From positions 1 through 30,390 of the forward strand of contig CAZRCZ010000034.1 of NCBI GenBank assembly GCA_964598765.1: a DNA stretch of 30,390 bases. Reading direction: 5' to 3'. The position numbers were made by a program, and so were the translations under genes. The stretch comes from CAZRCZ01 sp964598765. Lineage in GTDB: Bacteria > Sumerlaeota > Sumerlaeia > MVZB01 > JAJFLK01. The notes under the pieces are model-generated. The model ran no database searches, was not told the origin of the DNA, and worked only from the letters and a program-made list of their open reading frames with translations. Shown piece by piece: positions 5,774 to 14,102 of the stretch (within the stretch, counting starts at the first letter, position 1; each line of letters starts with the position of its first letter).

Positions 5774-6103
5774 ATGGCTCATCCTTCGATACAGGAGCTT
5801 ATCACGAAAATGCCGGGGGGATTTCAACCCTCCGCCGCTGGAGACCTCGACGCGGTGCTTCAGTTTAATTTGACCGGAGACGTGGCCGGGGATTTCTACG
5901 CCACGATCAAGGGGGGGACATGCACCGCCACCGAAGGGAAAAGCCCCAACCCCACCACCACCTTCACCGCCGCCGGAGCGGATTGGCTTGACCTCGTTCA
6001 GGGCAAGGCCGACGGCATGAGCCTGTTCATGCAGGGCAAGCTCTCGGTCGAGGGAGACATGGGGCTGGCGATGCGGCTCCAGTCGCTCTTCAAGAACAAC
6101 TAA
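5774..6103 (+). CDS. SCP2 sterol-binding domain protein
   Basis: 109 aa. The start is ATG 5774 with GGAGGGG 7 nt upstream; the upstream frame from 5735 lacks such a site. The whole protein is one SCP2/sterol-carrier fold: a DAVLQFNLTGDVAGDFYATI strand pair, then TTTFTAAGADWLDLVQGKAD, and the closing helix MQGKLSVEGDMGLAMRLQSL. These are the landmarks of bacterial stand-alone SCP2 proteins. Such proteins bind hydrophobic ligands such as fatty acyl groups in a tunnel; the physiological ligand is unknown. It is probably cytosolic, as no signal peptide is seen. It appears to be monocistronic. Confidence 0.88.
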   Translation: MAHPSIQELITKMPGGFQPSAAGDLDAVLQFNLTGDVAGDFYATIKGGTCTATEGKSPNPTTTFTAAGADWLDLVQGKADGMSLFMQGKLSVEGDMGLAMRLQSLFKNN

Positions 6104-6115
6104 TCCATCTTCATC

Positions 6116-6150
6116 GGAACGGCGCCGGGACTCAACCCGCGCGCCGTTCC
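6116..6150 (+). terminator. strong hairpin between SCP2 and CPBP genes
   Basis: GGAACGGCGC (6116-6125) and GCGCCGTTCC (6141-6150) are perfect 10-bp arms. Inside them CGGG and CCCG add four pairs around the loop ACTCAA. The stem starts 12 nt after the SCP2 stop. No U-tract follows, so termination is uncertain. Confidence 0.5.
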
Positions 6151-6215
6151 CGATCAGGGTTCGTTCCATTCCCATCTCCGAGCCATCTCCGGCCCGGCGG
6201 GCGATCTTTGCCTTT

Positions 6216-7583
6216 TTGCTGGCGGCTTCCGTCTGCGTCTTGACGCTTCCCTTGTGGACGAGTCTGCTGGGGAAACAACCGCGAGCGCGAAAGACTTCGG
6301 CGACGCAGGGGGAGGAATTCGTCCAAGCGCAACAACTCAAACTCCTTGTGGGTTTGATTGAATTCCTTCGTTCTGTCCGCCAAACCGATTCTAAAGCTTC
6401 AGATGCTCAACTTGTGAAACTGAGAAACCGTTTCTTTAATGAAACCGGAAACCCCAAGGAAAGCGAACCGATGCGCCAGTCGCGCATGATAGCCGCGACT
6501 TATTTGGGGGAGCAAGAGGCCGCCGCCATTCAGGAGGAACAATTCGCCGGGCTTTCAGAAGAGCATCCGGTAGAATGGGCTTCCCACACTTCCCTTCTCA
6601 TTCACCGCCTTTACCTTTCAAATAAACCATTAAGCGATGACGATTTGAATCTATTGCGTCGGAAACTTGGATTCTTCGGGAAACTAGCCGCTCTCCAATC
6701 TTATACCCTAAACAAAGACCCGCGAGCCGACGCATTGGCCGGAGAAATTCGGCGCGAGCTTTGGATTTATGCGTTCAAATTCGTTCTCGCCGCGACCGCT
6801 CTTCTCATGGCGGGAATCGCCGGGTTTTTTCTGCTCGTGATCTTTCTTGCCCAATTTCTCGGCGGAAAGACCCTTCGGCGATTCGACCCTCCCATTTCGC
6901 CGCCGCATCTCTTTCTTGAAACGTTCACGCTGTATCTTTTCGTTGCGCTCGCGCTTCAGGCGCTCGGCTCGATTCTTTCCCTCTCCTTTTCCTTCCGCTC
7001 GATGGTCCTTTCCGCCGTGATGGAACTGGCGGTTCTCCTGCTCGTCCTCTATCCGATTCGGATGGGAATCAAGCCCACCAATTTGATGAAAGATATTGGA
7101 ATCGTTCGAGGCAGTGGGTTTGGGGCGGAAGCAGGCTTCGGGTTTCTGTCGTATCTCGCCGCGATTCCATTGATGGCGGTCGGCATCTTCGTCACGCTCC
7201 GAATCGTTCAGTTGTTGAAGATTGATCCCGCGACCGGAATCCATCCCATCGTTCCGTTGCTCAAAAGTCCGGATGCCTCGCGGGCGATGATCGTGCTGAT
7301 CATATCGCTTGCCGTAGTGATGGCTCCGGTCGTGGAGGAGATCATGTTCCGCGGATTTTTTTACCGCGCGTTGCGCGCGCGATTCAGCGTTCCGGTCGCC
7401 GTTCTCCTCTGCTCCGCGCTTTTTGCCGGAATTCATCCGCAGGGGATCGTCGGTTTTGCGCCTCTGTTTTGCATCGGGGTCGTCTTGGCAGTTCTGCGGG
7501 AATGGCGCGGGTCGCTCCTCGCGCCGATGATCGCGCACGCCTGCGTGAATGGAGTGACGTTGGGCGTCCTGATGATGATGTGA
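6216..7583 (+). CDS. CPBP-family intramembrane glutamic protease
   Basis: At least 455 aa. The CPBP (Abi/CAAX-protease-like) core is at the C-terminus: EEIMFRGFFYRALR near residues 377-390 (motif 1, EExxxR), then FAGIHPQG (motif 2 His), then IAHACVNGV (motif 3, HxxxN). The catalytic Glu pair and His are present. The N-terminal 190 residues are an unusual soluble, charged and helical extension between a first transmembrane helix and the multi-helix membrane domain. The start is uncertain. TTG 6216 lies within a hydrophobic segment, and the frame stays open upstream to a likely basic n-region (ARRAIFAF), but no ATG, GTG or TTG is found there. Family members process or degrade membrane proteins; the substrate is unknown. 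Confidence 0.85.
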   Translation: MLAASVCVLTLPLWTSLLGKQPRARKTSATQGEEFVQAQQLKLLVGLIEFLRSVRQTDSKASDAQLVKLRNRFFNETGNPKESEPMRQSRMIAATYLGEQEAAAIQEEQFAGLSEEHPVEWASHTSLLIHRLYLSNKPLSDDDLNLLRRKLGFFGKLAALQSYTLNKDPRADALAGEIRRELWIYAFKFVLAATALLMAGIAGFFLLVIFLAQFLGGKTLRRFDPPISPPHLFLETFTLYLFVALALQALGSILSLSFSFRSMVLSAVMELAVLLLVLYPIRMGIKPTNLMKDIGIVRGSGFGAEAGFGFLSYLAAIPLMAVGIFVTLRIVQLLKIDPATGIHPIVPLLKSPDASRAMIVLIISLAVVMAPVVEEIMFRGFFYRALRARFSVPVAVLLCSALFAGIHPQGIVGFAPLFCIGVVLAVLREWRGSLLAPMIAHACVNGVTLGVLMMM

Positions 7584-7665
7584 GGCGGTGAGATTCAGAT
7601 TAAGATTAGGATTATGATTACGAACTCGATTAACCTTTCCAATTTCCCGATCAATATCTTCCGCG

Positions 7666-7760
7666 CGATCCCGAAGGGATCGAATGTGATTGACCCCGGG
7701 TGGAGCGAAGCGGAACCCGGGGTTGAGTTCCCCTTGAAGAATACGACCCTGTAGGGGTCG
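7666..7760. repeat. cluster of three REP-like hairpins
   Basis: Three palindromes in the 212-bp gap between two plus-strand genes: CGATCCC-GAA-GGGATCG (7666-7682); ACCCCGGGT and ACCCGGGGT (7693-7701, 7715-7723) around a GGAGCGAAGCGGA loop; and CGACCC/GGGTCG (7744-7760). They look like a composite intergenic repeat unit, possibly multicopy. None has a U-tract. Confidence 0.65.
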
Positions 7761-7795
7761 AACATATCCATTATCGGTCACACCGGACGGCGAAA

Positions 7796-8626
7796 ATGAA
7801 AATGAGCGAGAGCAAGATTAAGAGCAAGAGCAAAACCGAACCGAGAATCGAATTGGCATTCGAGACTCACCCGGGCAAAGGCAAAATCGCCCGGGTGACG
7901 GTGGATTATCAGGCGAGGATCAATATCCTCAACACGCCGTTGATGATCCAACTGGCTTCGACGATCCGCTCCCTCCGCGATCATCCCGACTTGCGCGCGA
8001 TGATCCTGACCGGAGCCGGCGACCGCGCCTTCCTCGGCGGGGCCGATATCAATGAAATGGCCGGACTGCGACCCGACACCGCGCGCGAATTCATCACGCG
8101 GCTTCACGCCGTTTGTTTCTCCATCCGAGAATTGCCCGTGCCGGTGATTGCGCGGATTAGAGGGTTTTGTCTGGGAGGAGGGTTGGAAATCGCGGCCTCG
8201 TGCGATTTGCGCGTCGCTTCGGACGATTCCCAATTCGGGATGCCCGAAGTCCGCGTCGGAATTCCCTCGGTCATCGAAGCCGCGCTCTTGCCTCGATTGA
8301 TGGGATGGGGAAAGGCGCGGGAGTTGGTGTTCACGGGGGACATGATTTCCGCGACGGAAGCCTTGGCCTGCGGATTGGTTGAGCGAGTCGTCCCGAAAGC
8401 CGAACTCGATTCGGCGGTCGCGCGCTGGGTGGATTCGCTTCTTCAATGCGGTCCCGCCGCGATCCGGTCGCAAAAAGCGTTGATCCGCGATTGGGAATTC
8501 TTGCCGCTGGATCAGGCGATCGAGAAGAGTATCACGACTTTTGGAGAGGCGTTCAAGACGGAGGAGCCGGGAAATTTGATGCGGGGATTTCTCAACCGCG
8601 CGCGCAAGAAGAAACCCAAGTCTTGA
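7796..8626 (+). CDS. enoyl-CoA hydratase/isomerase (crotonase) family
   Basis: 276 aa. It shows both oxyanion-hole segments, AFLGGADINEM (near residue 80) and FCLGGGLEIAASCDLRVAS (near 125). Both Glu residues needed for hydratase chemistry are present: PEVRVGIPS and KARELVFTG. This favours a genuine 2-enoyl-CoA hydratase over an isomerase, probably in fatty-acid or amino-acid catabolism; the substrate length is not readable. ATG 7796 or the in-frame ATG 7802 could be the start, neither with a strong ribosome-binding site. The first 18 residues are Lys/Ser-rich and not part of the fold. It stands alone and converges on dusB with a 15-bp gap. Confidence 0.9.
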   Translation: MKMSESKIKSKSKTEPRIELAFETHPGKGKIARVTVDYQARINILNTPLMIQLASTIRSLRDHPDLRAMILTGAGDRAFLGGADINEMAGLRPDTAREFITRLHAVCFSIRELPVPVIARIRGFCLGGGLEIAASCDLRVASDDSQFGMPEVRVGIPSVIEAALLPRLMGWGKARELVFTGDMISATEALACGLVERVVPKAELDSAVARWVDSLLQCGPAAIRSQKALIRDWEFLPLDQAIEKSITTFGEAFKTEEPGNLMRGFLNRARKKKPKS

Positions 8627-8641
8627 TGGCTTCCCTTACGC

Positions 8642-9664
8642 TCATGCCGCGTCGCCTCCTTCAATTTCTTGAGGATCGTCCAATATGTTGGCCAGCGCGC
8701 CCAAATCGGCGATGGCCATCATTTTCTGGCGAAGTTGGCGGACGCCGCGGACGCCGCGAAGGTAGGCGACGGCGTGTTTGCGGAATTCGGTCAAGCCCCG
8801 TTTCATCCCCTTGCATCGGACCATGAGTTCGGCGTGGCGGAGCATGACTTCGCGGCGCGATTCCCAATCCGCGTGGGTCGGTTCTCCGGAGGCGGCGTCC
8901 GGGAAATTCGTGGGACCGATTCCAGCGATCGCGGCCATCGCCCCGCGCAAGAGCCACGGATCGCCAATCGCCCCGCGTCCGATCATCACTGCGTCGCAAC
9001 CGGTTTGGCGGATCATCGCCACGGCGTCTTGGGGCGAGCGGACGTCGCCATTGCCGACGACGGGGATCGAAACCGATTCCTTGAGTTGGCGGATTTTTTC
9101 CCAATCGGCTTTACCGGAGTAACCCTGCTCGCGCGTGCGGGCGTGAAGACAAAGTCCGTCCAGCCCTTCCTCCTCCGCGATTTTGCCGATTTCCAAAGCC
9201 GCACCGGAACCATCGTCCCAATCCCACCGCATCTTGACGGTGAAGGGAACGGTCAATGCGGCGCGCATGGCGCGAAAAATTTCGCGGACCAGTTCGGGGC
9301 GGCGCAACAGCGCGGAGCCGCCCATCGAGCCGGTGACGTTGCGGGCGGGGCAACCCATGTTGAGGTCCACGACCGTCGCGCCGAGCGATTCCAATTTGCG
9401 CGCCGATTCGGCGAGTTTTTGAGGATCGCAACCGAAGACCTGCATTCCGAGTCTCGGCTCCGGCTCGTGAAGGTCAAGGATTTCGAGCGTCTTTTGATGT
9501 CCGCGCGCGACGCCCTCGGACGCGACCATCTGCGTGTAAGCCATCGGTCCGCCGAACTCTCTGCAAAGCGAGCGGAAAGCGAAGTCGCTGATGCCGCACA
9601 TGGGGGAAGGAAGGACGGGTTGCTCGCTCAGGAGCTGACGGTAATATTCGCGGGTGGAAGTCAT
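8642..9664 (-). CDS. dusB: tRNA-dihydrouridine synthase
   Basis: 340 aa. An FMN-dependent TIM-barrel that reduces uridines in the tRNA D-loop. Landmarks in order: LPSPMCGISDFAFRSLCREF at the N-terminus, MGCPARNVTGSMGGSALLR with the catalytic Cys (near residue 105), VKMRWDWDD, CLHARTREQGYSGKADW, VVGNGDV and IGRGAIGDPWL (FMN phosphate binding). The C-terminal helical RNA-binding domain has HAVAYLRGVRGVRQLR. Its length fits DusB-type enzymes. It is divergent from the diguanylate cyclase gene across a 267-bp gap (9665-9931), in which I find no feature that I trust. Confidence 0.92.
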   Translation of the reverse strand: MTSTREYYRQLLSEQPVLPSPMCGISDFAFRSLCREFGGPMAYTQMVASEGVARGHQKTLEILDLHEPEPRLGMQVFGCDPQKLAESARKLESLGATVVDLNMGCPARNVTGSMGGSALLRRPELVREIFRAMRAALTVPFTVKMRWDWDDGSGAALEIGKIAEEEGLDGLCLHARTREQGYSGKADWEKIRQLKESVSIPVVGNGDVRSPQDAVAMIRQTGCDAVMIGRGAIGDPWLLRGAMAAIAGIGPTNFPDAASGEPTHADWESRREVMLRHAELMVRCKGMKRGLTEFRKHAVAYLRGVRGVRQLRQKMMAIADLGALANILDDPQEIEGGDAA

Positions 9665-9931
9665 TGGAGCGTCATCATTCCATTCTACTTGCGCGGTTGA
9701 AAATCAAAAAGAATTTTCGCTCCACAAAGGTTCCTCGACCACCCTTTTTCCTTTTAAGACCGGCGTTGGATGCCGATAAAGATAGTGGGAGGGATGAAAA
9801 GAATCGGGAGGGCGATTCGGGCTGATTTTTCATCGTTGTTTTTGATCCCGTGTTCTATACTGTATGAAGATAAGTTTCGCCGCGAAGACGGGTTGTTCAG
9901 GTGTGGGGGGAGAAGGAATGAGAGGAATCCC

Positions 9932-12925
9932 ATGTTCGGCGGGCAGTCCAAGGGCTTGTTTTCAAGCCATCCCGCGCGGGTGTCCTGCGTCGCCTTAGCC
10001 TATGCCCTAAGCGGCAAATTCGGGCTTCTCTTTGCGATTGATCCCGGCTATGCCACGGCCATCTGGGCCCCTTCGGGGATTGCCCTTGCGGCGATCCTGA
10101 TTTTTGGACCGGCCGTCTGGCCGGGAGTCTGGCTTGGCTCCTTTATCGTCAACGTCGCCGTCGCGTTTGGTTCACGCGAGGTTCCCAGCTTTTATCAGTC
10201 CTTATTATTGCCGGTCGGGATCGGATTGGGAGCATCGGCCCAAGCCGTCGTCGGCGGGGGATTCATCCGCCTTTTCTGGCCCCGGGATTCGGTCCCGCTT
10301 CTCCGCAGAACCCGCTCCACGTTGGGTTTATTGGTCCTGGGAGGACCCGTCAGTTGCCTCGTCAACGCCAGTTGGGCCGTGAGCCTGCTGGCGTTTGGCA
10401 AGGTCATCCATTGGGACCAATTCGGCCTGCTGTGGTGGACGTGGTGGTTGGGGGACATGAGCGGCATCCTGATCGTCGCGCCTTTCATTTTGGCGTGGAG
10501 AGGAACGACCTCGCACCATTTTACCCGCTTGGACATCCTGACGGCAGCGTTGCTGTTCGCGGCGTTGGGTTTGGCGTGCAGAATGGCTTTCGGCGATTGG
10601 ACGCCGATGATTCGGCCCGATTATCCCCTTTCGTTCTTGCCCCTCCCGCTTCTCCTGATCGCCGCCTATGTGTTTGGGCCAAGAGGCGCCTCAACGGCGT
10701 TGGTGCTGGTGGCGGGATTTTCGCTGAATGTCACCGCGCGCGGCATAGGCCGGTTCGCGGCGGTCGGTTCCCCCAATGAAGCTCTCCTTCTGATGCAGGG
10801 CTATCTCGGCGTCATCTCTTTTTCATCCCTCCTGCTCTCCGCCGCCGTCACCGAAAGGCGGAGCGTGGAAAGGGCTTTGCGCAAAAGCAAATCTCAACTC
10901 AGCGGCGTCCTGCAATCCGCGCTGGATGCGATCATCACCATGGATCACGAGGGGAAGGTTGCGGATTTGAATCCGGCGGCGGAGCGGATGTTCGGCTACA
11001 GGCGGGGAGCCATGCTCGGCCGGCCGCTGGCGGAGTTGATGATTCCCCTCGCTCAACGTGAAGAGCACCGGGCGGCCTTAAAGCAGTATCTTGACACGGG
11101 CCAGAGCCGAATCCTCGGGCGGAGAGTGGAAATGACCGCCATGCGGGCGGATGGAAGCGAGTTTCCCGTGGAATTAAGCGTCAACAGGGTGGACTCCAAT
11201 GGCGCTCCCATTTTTACCGGCATGGCCCGGGACATCACCGAGCGCAAGCGGCTGGAGGCTCGGTTCCGCGCGACCGTGGAATCGGCTCCGACGGCGATGG
11301 TGATGATTAACTCGGATGGTTCGATCCATTTGGTCAACGTCGAGATGGAGAAATTGTTCGGTTACACGCGCGAGGAGTTGCTGGGACGGCCAATCGAGTC
11401 CCTGATCCCCGAGCGGTTTCGTCGCGGACATCCCGCGCTGAGAGCGGCATTTTTCGCCTCTCCTTCCGCGCGACGAATGGGGGTCGGACGAGACTTGTTC
11501 GGACTGCGGAAGGACGGGAGCGAGTTTCCGGTGGAAATCGGCCTGAACCCGATCCAGACGGAGGAAGGTTTGTTCGTTTTGAGCGCCATTGTGGACATCA
11601 GCGAGCGCAAACGCGCGGAGCGCGAATTGATTACCGGTCGGGATAAACTTCAGCAAGCCCGACTTCAACTGGAGGCGGTTCTGCGAAGCACGCCCCATGG
11701 TCTCTGCATGTTGGATCCGAGATGGAACGTCGTGTGGGCCAACGACGCGATGAACGAGCTTCTCCGGCGCGATCCCGAGAGAAGGGAGGAGGCCGTCAAT
11801 TTCTCCGCTCTCTTTGAAACGCCGGAGTCCTTCCAAGACTTCAAAGCCGGGATTCGCGGGGAGATTCAACGGCGCGGCATGGCGCAAAGGGAGCTTTGCC
11901 TGAAAGAGACCGATTCCGTTCCGTTCTGGTTTGAGATCGCCGTAGTGCGGCTCGATCCCGAGCAAACGGTTTCGGGATACGTCGCCTCAGTCACCGACGT
12001 CACGCGGCGCAAGCTGGACGAGGAAGCCCTGCGCGATTCCGAGCAGTTCCTGTTGGCCGCGCTGAATTCGCTCACCGATCGCATCGCCATCCTCGATCAT
12101 TCCGGCGCGTTGCTGGCCGTCAATGAGTGCTGGCGCCGCGCCGAAGGGGGATTTCTCGGATCCTCCTGTCCGATCGGAGGAAATTATTTGGAGGCGATCC
12201 GCGCGGAGTTGGGGGAGCGCGCGGCCGGTCTGATGCGGGACATCGTGGATGGGATCGTGGACGTCATTCACAAGCAACAAGCGGAACTGCACGTCGAGTA
12301 TCCTTTTCACGAGGAGGATCGCAAACGGTGGTTCGTGTTGCACGTCACCCGCTCGCGCGGACCGGGGGGCACACGGGCGGTTTTGGCGCACGAAAACATC
12401 ACCGCGCGCAAATTGAACGAGGAGCATTTGCGTCACTGCGCGAATCACGATCCCCTGACCGGCGCGGCCAACCGGAGTCTGTTCATGGAGTCGCTCCAAC
12501 AGGCGGTCTTTCAGAAGGCGTGGGATCGGACGTATTCCTTCGCGGTCCTGTTCATTGACGTGGATGGATTCAAGGAGATCAACGACGTTTATGGGCATCT
12601 GGTCGGCGATCAGGTTCTGGTCGCCGCCGCGCGGCGCATTCGGGGTTGTCTGCGCGAGAACGACATGCTGGGGCGCATCGGCGGGGACGAATTCGTGCTT
12701 CTTCTCAACAATTTGGACAACGTCGGCGAAGCGATGGAAATTCACCAACGCATCGCCGGGGAGCTATCCCAACCCTACATGATTTCCGACGTCAAAATCG
12801 CCGCTCCCGTAAGCATCGGTCTGGCGCTGAGCGACCGCGAATTCGTCAATCCGGAAGAGGTCATCCAAGCCGCCGACGAAGCGATGTATCGCGCCAAAAA
12901 GTCGGGCAAAGAATCGGCGGACTAA
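9932..12925 (+). CDS. MASE1-PAS(4)-GGDEF diguanylate cyclase
   Basis: 997 aa. ATG 9932 is preceded by GAGAGGAA; an upstream TTG frame would add 54 residues not typical of the family. Residues 1-300 form a MASE1-type membrane sensor (ATAIWAPSGIALAAILIFG near the start, multiple helices). Four PAS domains follow, about 320-435, 447-560, 573-690 and 702-826; the first two end in DITERKR- and DISERKR-type PAC linkers. The GGDEF domain is at 830-995, with RIGGDEFVLLL as active-site motif and NHDPLTGAANR at its start. An intact RxxD inhibitory site (REND) lies five residues upstream. It should make c-di-GMP and be feedback-inhibited. No EAL domain is present. It is probably monocistronic. Confidence 0.92.
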   Translation: MFGGQSKGLFSSHPARVSCVALAYALSGKFGLLFAIDPGYATAIWAPSGIALAAILIFGPAVWPGVWLGSFIVNVAVAFGSREVPSFYQSLLLPVGIGLGASAQAVVGGGFIRLFWPRDSVPLLRRTRSTLGLLVLGGPVSCLVNASWAVSLLAFGKVIHWDQFGLLWWTWWLGDMSGILIVAPFILAWRGTTSHHFTRLDILTAALLFAALGLACRMAFGDWTPMIRPDYPLSFLPLPLLLIAAYVFGPRGASTALVLVAGFSLNVTARGIGRFAAVGSPNEALLLMQGYLGVISFSSLLLSAAVTERRSVERALRKSKSQLSGVLQSALDAIITMDHEGKVADLNPAAERMFGYRRGAMLGRPLAELMIPLAQREEHRAALKQYLDTGQSRILGRRVEMTAMRADGSEFPVELSVNRVDSNGAPIFTGMARDITERKRLEARFRATVESAPTAMVMINSDGSIHLVNVEMEKLFGYTREELLGRPIESLIPERFRRGHPALRAAFFASPSARRMGVGRDLFGLRKDGSEFPVEIGLNPIQTEEGLFVLSAIVDISERKRAERELITGRDKLQQARLQLEAVLRSTPHGLCMLDPRWNVVWANDAMNELLRRDPERREEAVNFSALFETPESFQDFKAGIRGEIQRRGMAQRELCLKETDSVPFWFEIAVVRLDPEQTVSGYVASVTDVTRRKLDEEALRDSEQFLLAALNSLTDRIAILDHSGALLAVNECWRRAEGGFLGSSCPIGGNYLEAIRAELGERAAGLMRDIVDGIVDVIHKQQAELHVEYPFHEEDRKRWFVLHVTRSRGPGGTRAVLAHENITARKLNEEHLRHCANHDPLTGAANRSLFMESLQQAVFQKAWDRTYSFAVLFIDVDGFKEINDVYGHLVGDQVLVAAARRIRGCLRENDMLGRIGGDEFVLLLNNLDNVGEAMEIHQRIAGELSQPYMISDVKIAAPVSIGLALSDREFVNPEEVIQAADEAMYRAKKSGKESAD

Positions 12926-12928
12926 ATT

Positions 12929-13005
12929 GGACGCGGATGAGCGGGGCTTTTGCGGATTGAATTTTCTGTATTCCGAATCCGCGCGATCCCTGTTTATCCG
13001 TGTCC
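12929..13005. repeat. imperfect palindromic repeat, CGGAT family
   Basis: The arms 12929-12958 (GGACGCGGATGAG...) and 12976-13005 (...TTTATCCGTGTCC) are inverted copies agreeing at about 22 of 30 positions. They sit directly after the cyclase stop codon. A single related arm lies at 13919-13947. Confidence 0.6.
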
Positions 13006-13075
13006 CATTCCATTCCGCGAAAAAGTTTGCCTTGCGCGGGACGGGAAATGAAGGCATCTTGTCCCCCAAGAAATC

Positions 13076-13903
13076 ATGGCCAGAACGGATATCGCCTATT
13101 TCGGATCGGAGGGAACCTTCTCCCATCTCGTCGCCCAAAAGCGGTTCGGGAAAGGCCCCCTCATGGCTCTGCCTTCCGTGGACGAAATTTTCGATTTCGT
13201 CAAAGCGGGACGGACGCGCTTGGGGGTCGTTCCCATCGAGAACTCTTCGGGAGGGCCGATCTATGAGACAGTGGACGCCCTGATCCAATCCGCCGGCAGG
13301 ATTTTCATTCAAGAGGAATTGTCGCTCAACGTTCGATTGGCCTTGTTGGGAAAAAAGGGGACGCCGATTCGGACCATCTATTCGCACTTCGCCCCCTTCC
13401 GCCATCTGATCCAATGGCTGAAGAGCGCCTACCCGGGAGTGAAATTGCGGGAGGTCTCCAGCACCGCCGAAGCGGCGCGCCTTGCGTCCCGAGAAGGAGG
13501 ATCGGCCGCCATCGGCTCGCGCTCGGCGGCGAAAATTTACGGATTGCAGGTGCTCCGATTTCCCTTGGAGGAAAATCTGACCAACGTCACCCAATTTTTC
13601 ACCATCGGCCAAAAGCCGCGCCCCGCGGGGCGTCCATCCAAGTCAAGCTACGTCGTTTATTTGGCGGATACCGCCGGAAGTCTCTGTTCGTTCCTAGAGC
13701 CTTTCAAGGATGAAGAGGTGAATTTGACGCGCATCACCTCGCGCCCCATTCCCGGCCAGCCCAATCGCTACGTCTTTTTTATAGACGTGCGCGGATCGGA
13801 CACCGATCCCAAGGTCCGCCGGGCGATAGCCACGGCGAAGCGACGCTCGATCAAGATCGAGCGGATCGGAACGTTTGCGGTTAAAGGTCCATACCAATCT
13901 TAA
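13076..13903 (+). CDS. pheA: prephenate dehydratase (PheA-type), divergent active site
   Basis: 275 aa. The N-terminal PDT domain shows AYFGSEGTFSHLVAQKRFG, VVPIENSSGGPIYETVD, STAEAARLA and AAIGSRSAAKIYGLQVL. A C-terminal ACT domain, about residues 195-272, has SLCSFLEPFKDEEVNLTRI, SRPIPGQPNRYVFFID. There is no chorismate mutase domain. It should convert prephenate to phenylpyruvate in phenylalanine synthesis, with Phe feedback through ACT. Two usually conserved sites differ. The catalytic TRF motif reads TQF (NVTQFFTIG), and the Phe-binding ESRP reads TSRP. Activity or substrate could therefore differ from the textbook enzyme. The ribosome-binding site is weak; no better start is visible. 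Confidence 0.8.
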   Translation: MARTDIAYFGSEGTFSHLVAQKRFGKGPLMALPSVDEIFDFVKAGRTRLGVVPIENSSGGPIYETVDALIQSAGRIFIQEELSLNVRLALLGKKGTPIRTIYSHFAPFRHLIQWLKSAYPGVKLREVSSTAEAARLASREGGSAAIGSRSAAKIYGLQVLRFPLEENLTNVTQFFTIGQKPRPAGRPSKSSYVVYLADTAGSLCSFLEPFKDEEVNLTRITSRPIPGQPNRYVFFIDVRGSDTDPKVRRAIATAKRRSIKIERIGTFAVKGPYQS

Positions 13904-13918
13904 AGATTTGAGATTGCG

Positions 13919-13947
13919 CACGGAAAAACACGGATTGCGCGGATGAG
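13919..13947. repeat. single arm of the CGGAT repeat family
   Basis: CACGGAAAAACACGGATTG followed by CGCGGATGAG resembles one arm of the palindrome at 12929-13005. It lies in the 199-bp gap between the convergent pheA and waaA genes, where I see no clear terminator. Confidence 0.45.
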
Positions 13948-14102
13948 CCGTCCGTTACCCTTGCTCTTGCTCCAAATCCCGCTTGCTCCCCAAGGCAAGA
14001 GTTGTCGAAGTTTTGGCTCGTGAAGAGGCGCAAGAGCAAGAAATTCCTGCAAGCTGAAATTCAATTCGAAAATGCTGGAATTCGTCCGCGTTCCGTCCTT
14101 CA

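Noticed and set aside
6708..7781. 357-codon open frame on the minus strand
   Set aside because: Antisense to the CPBP protease, with very biased Arg/Asn/His composition and no domain.
8669..9700. 343-codon open frame on the plus strand
   Set aside because: Antisense to dusB, which has all catalytic motifs.
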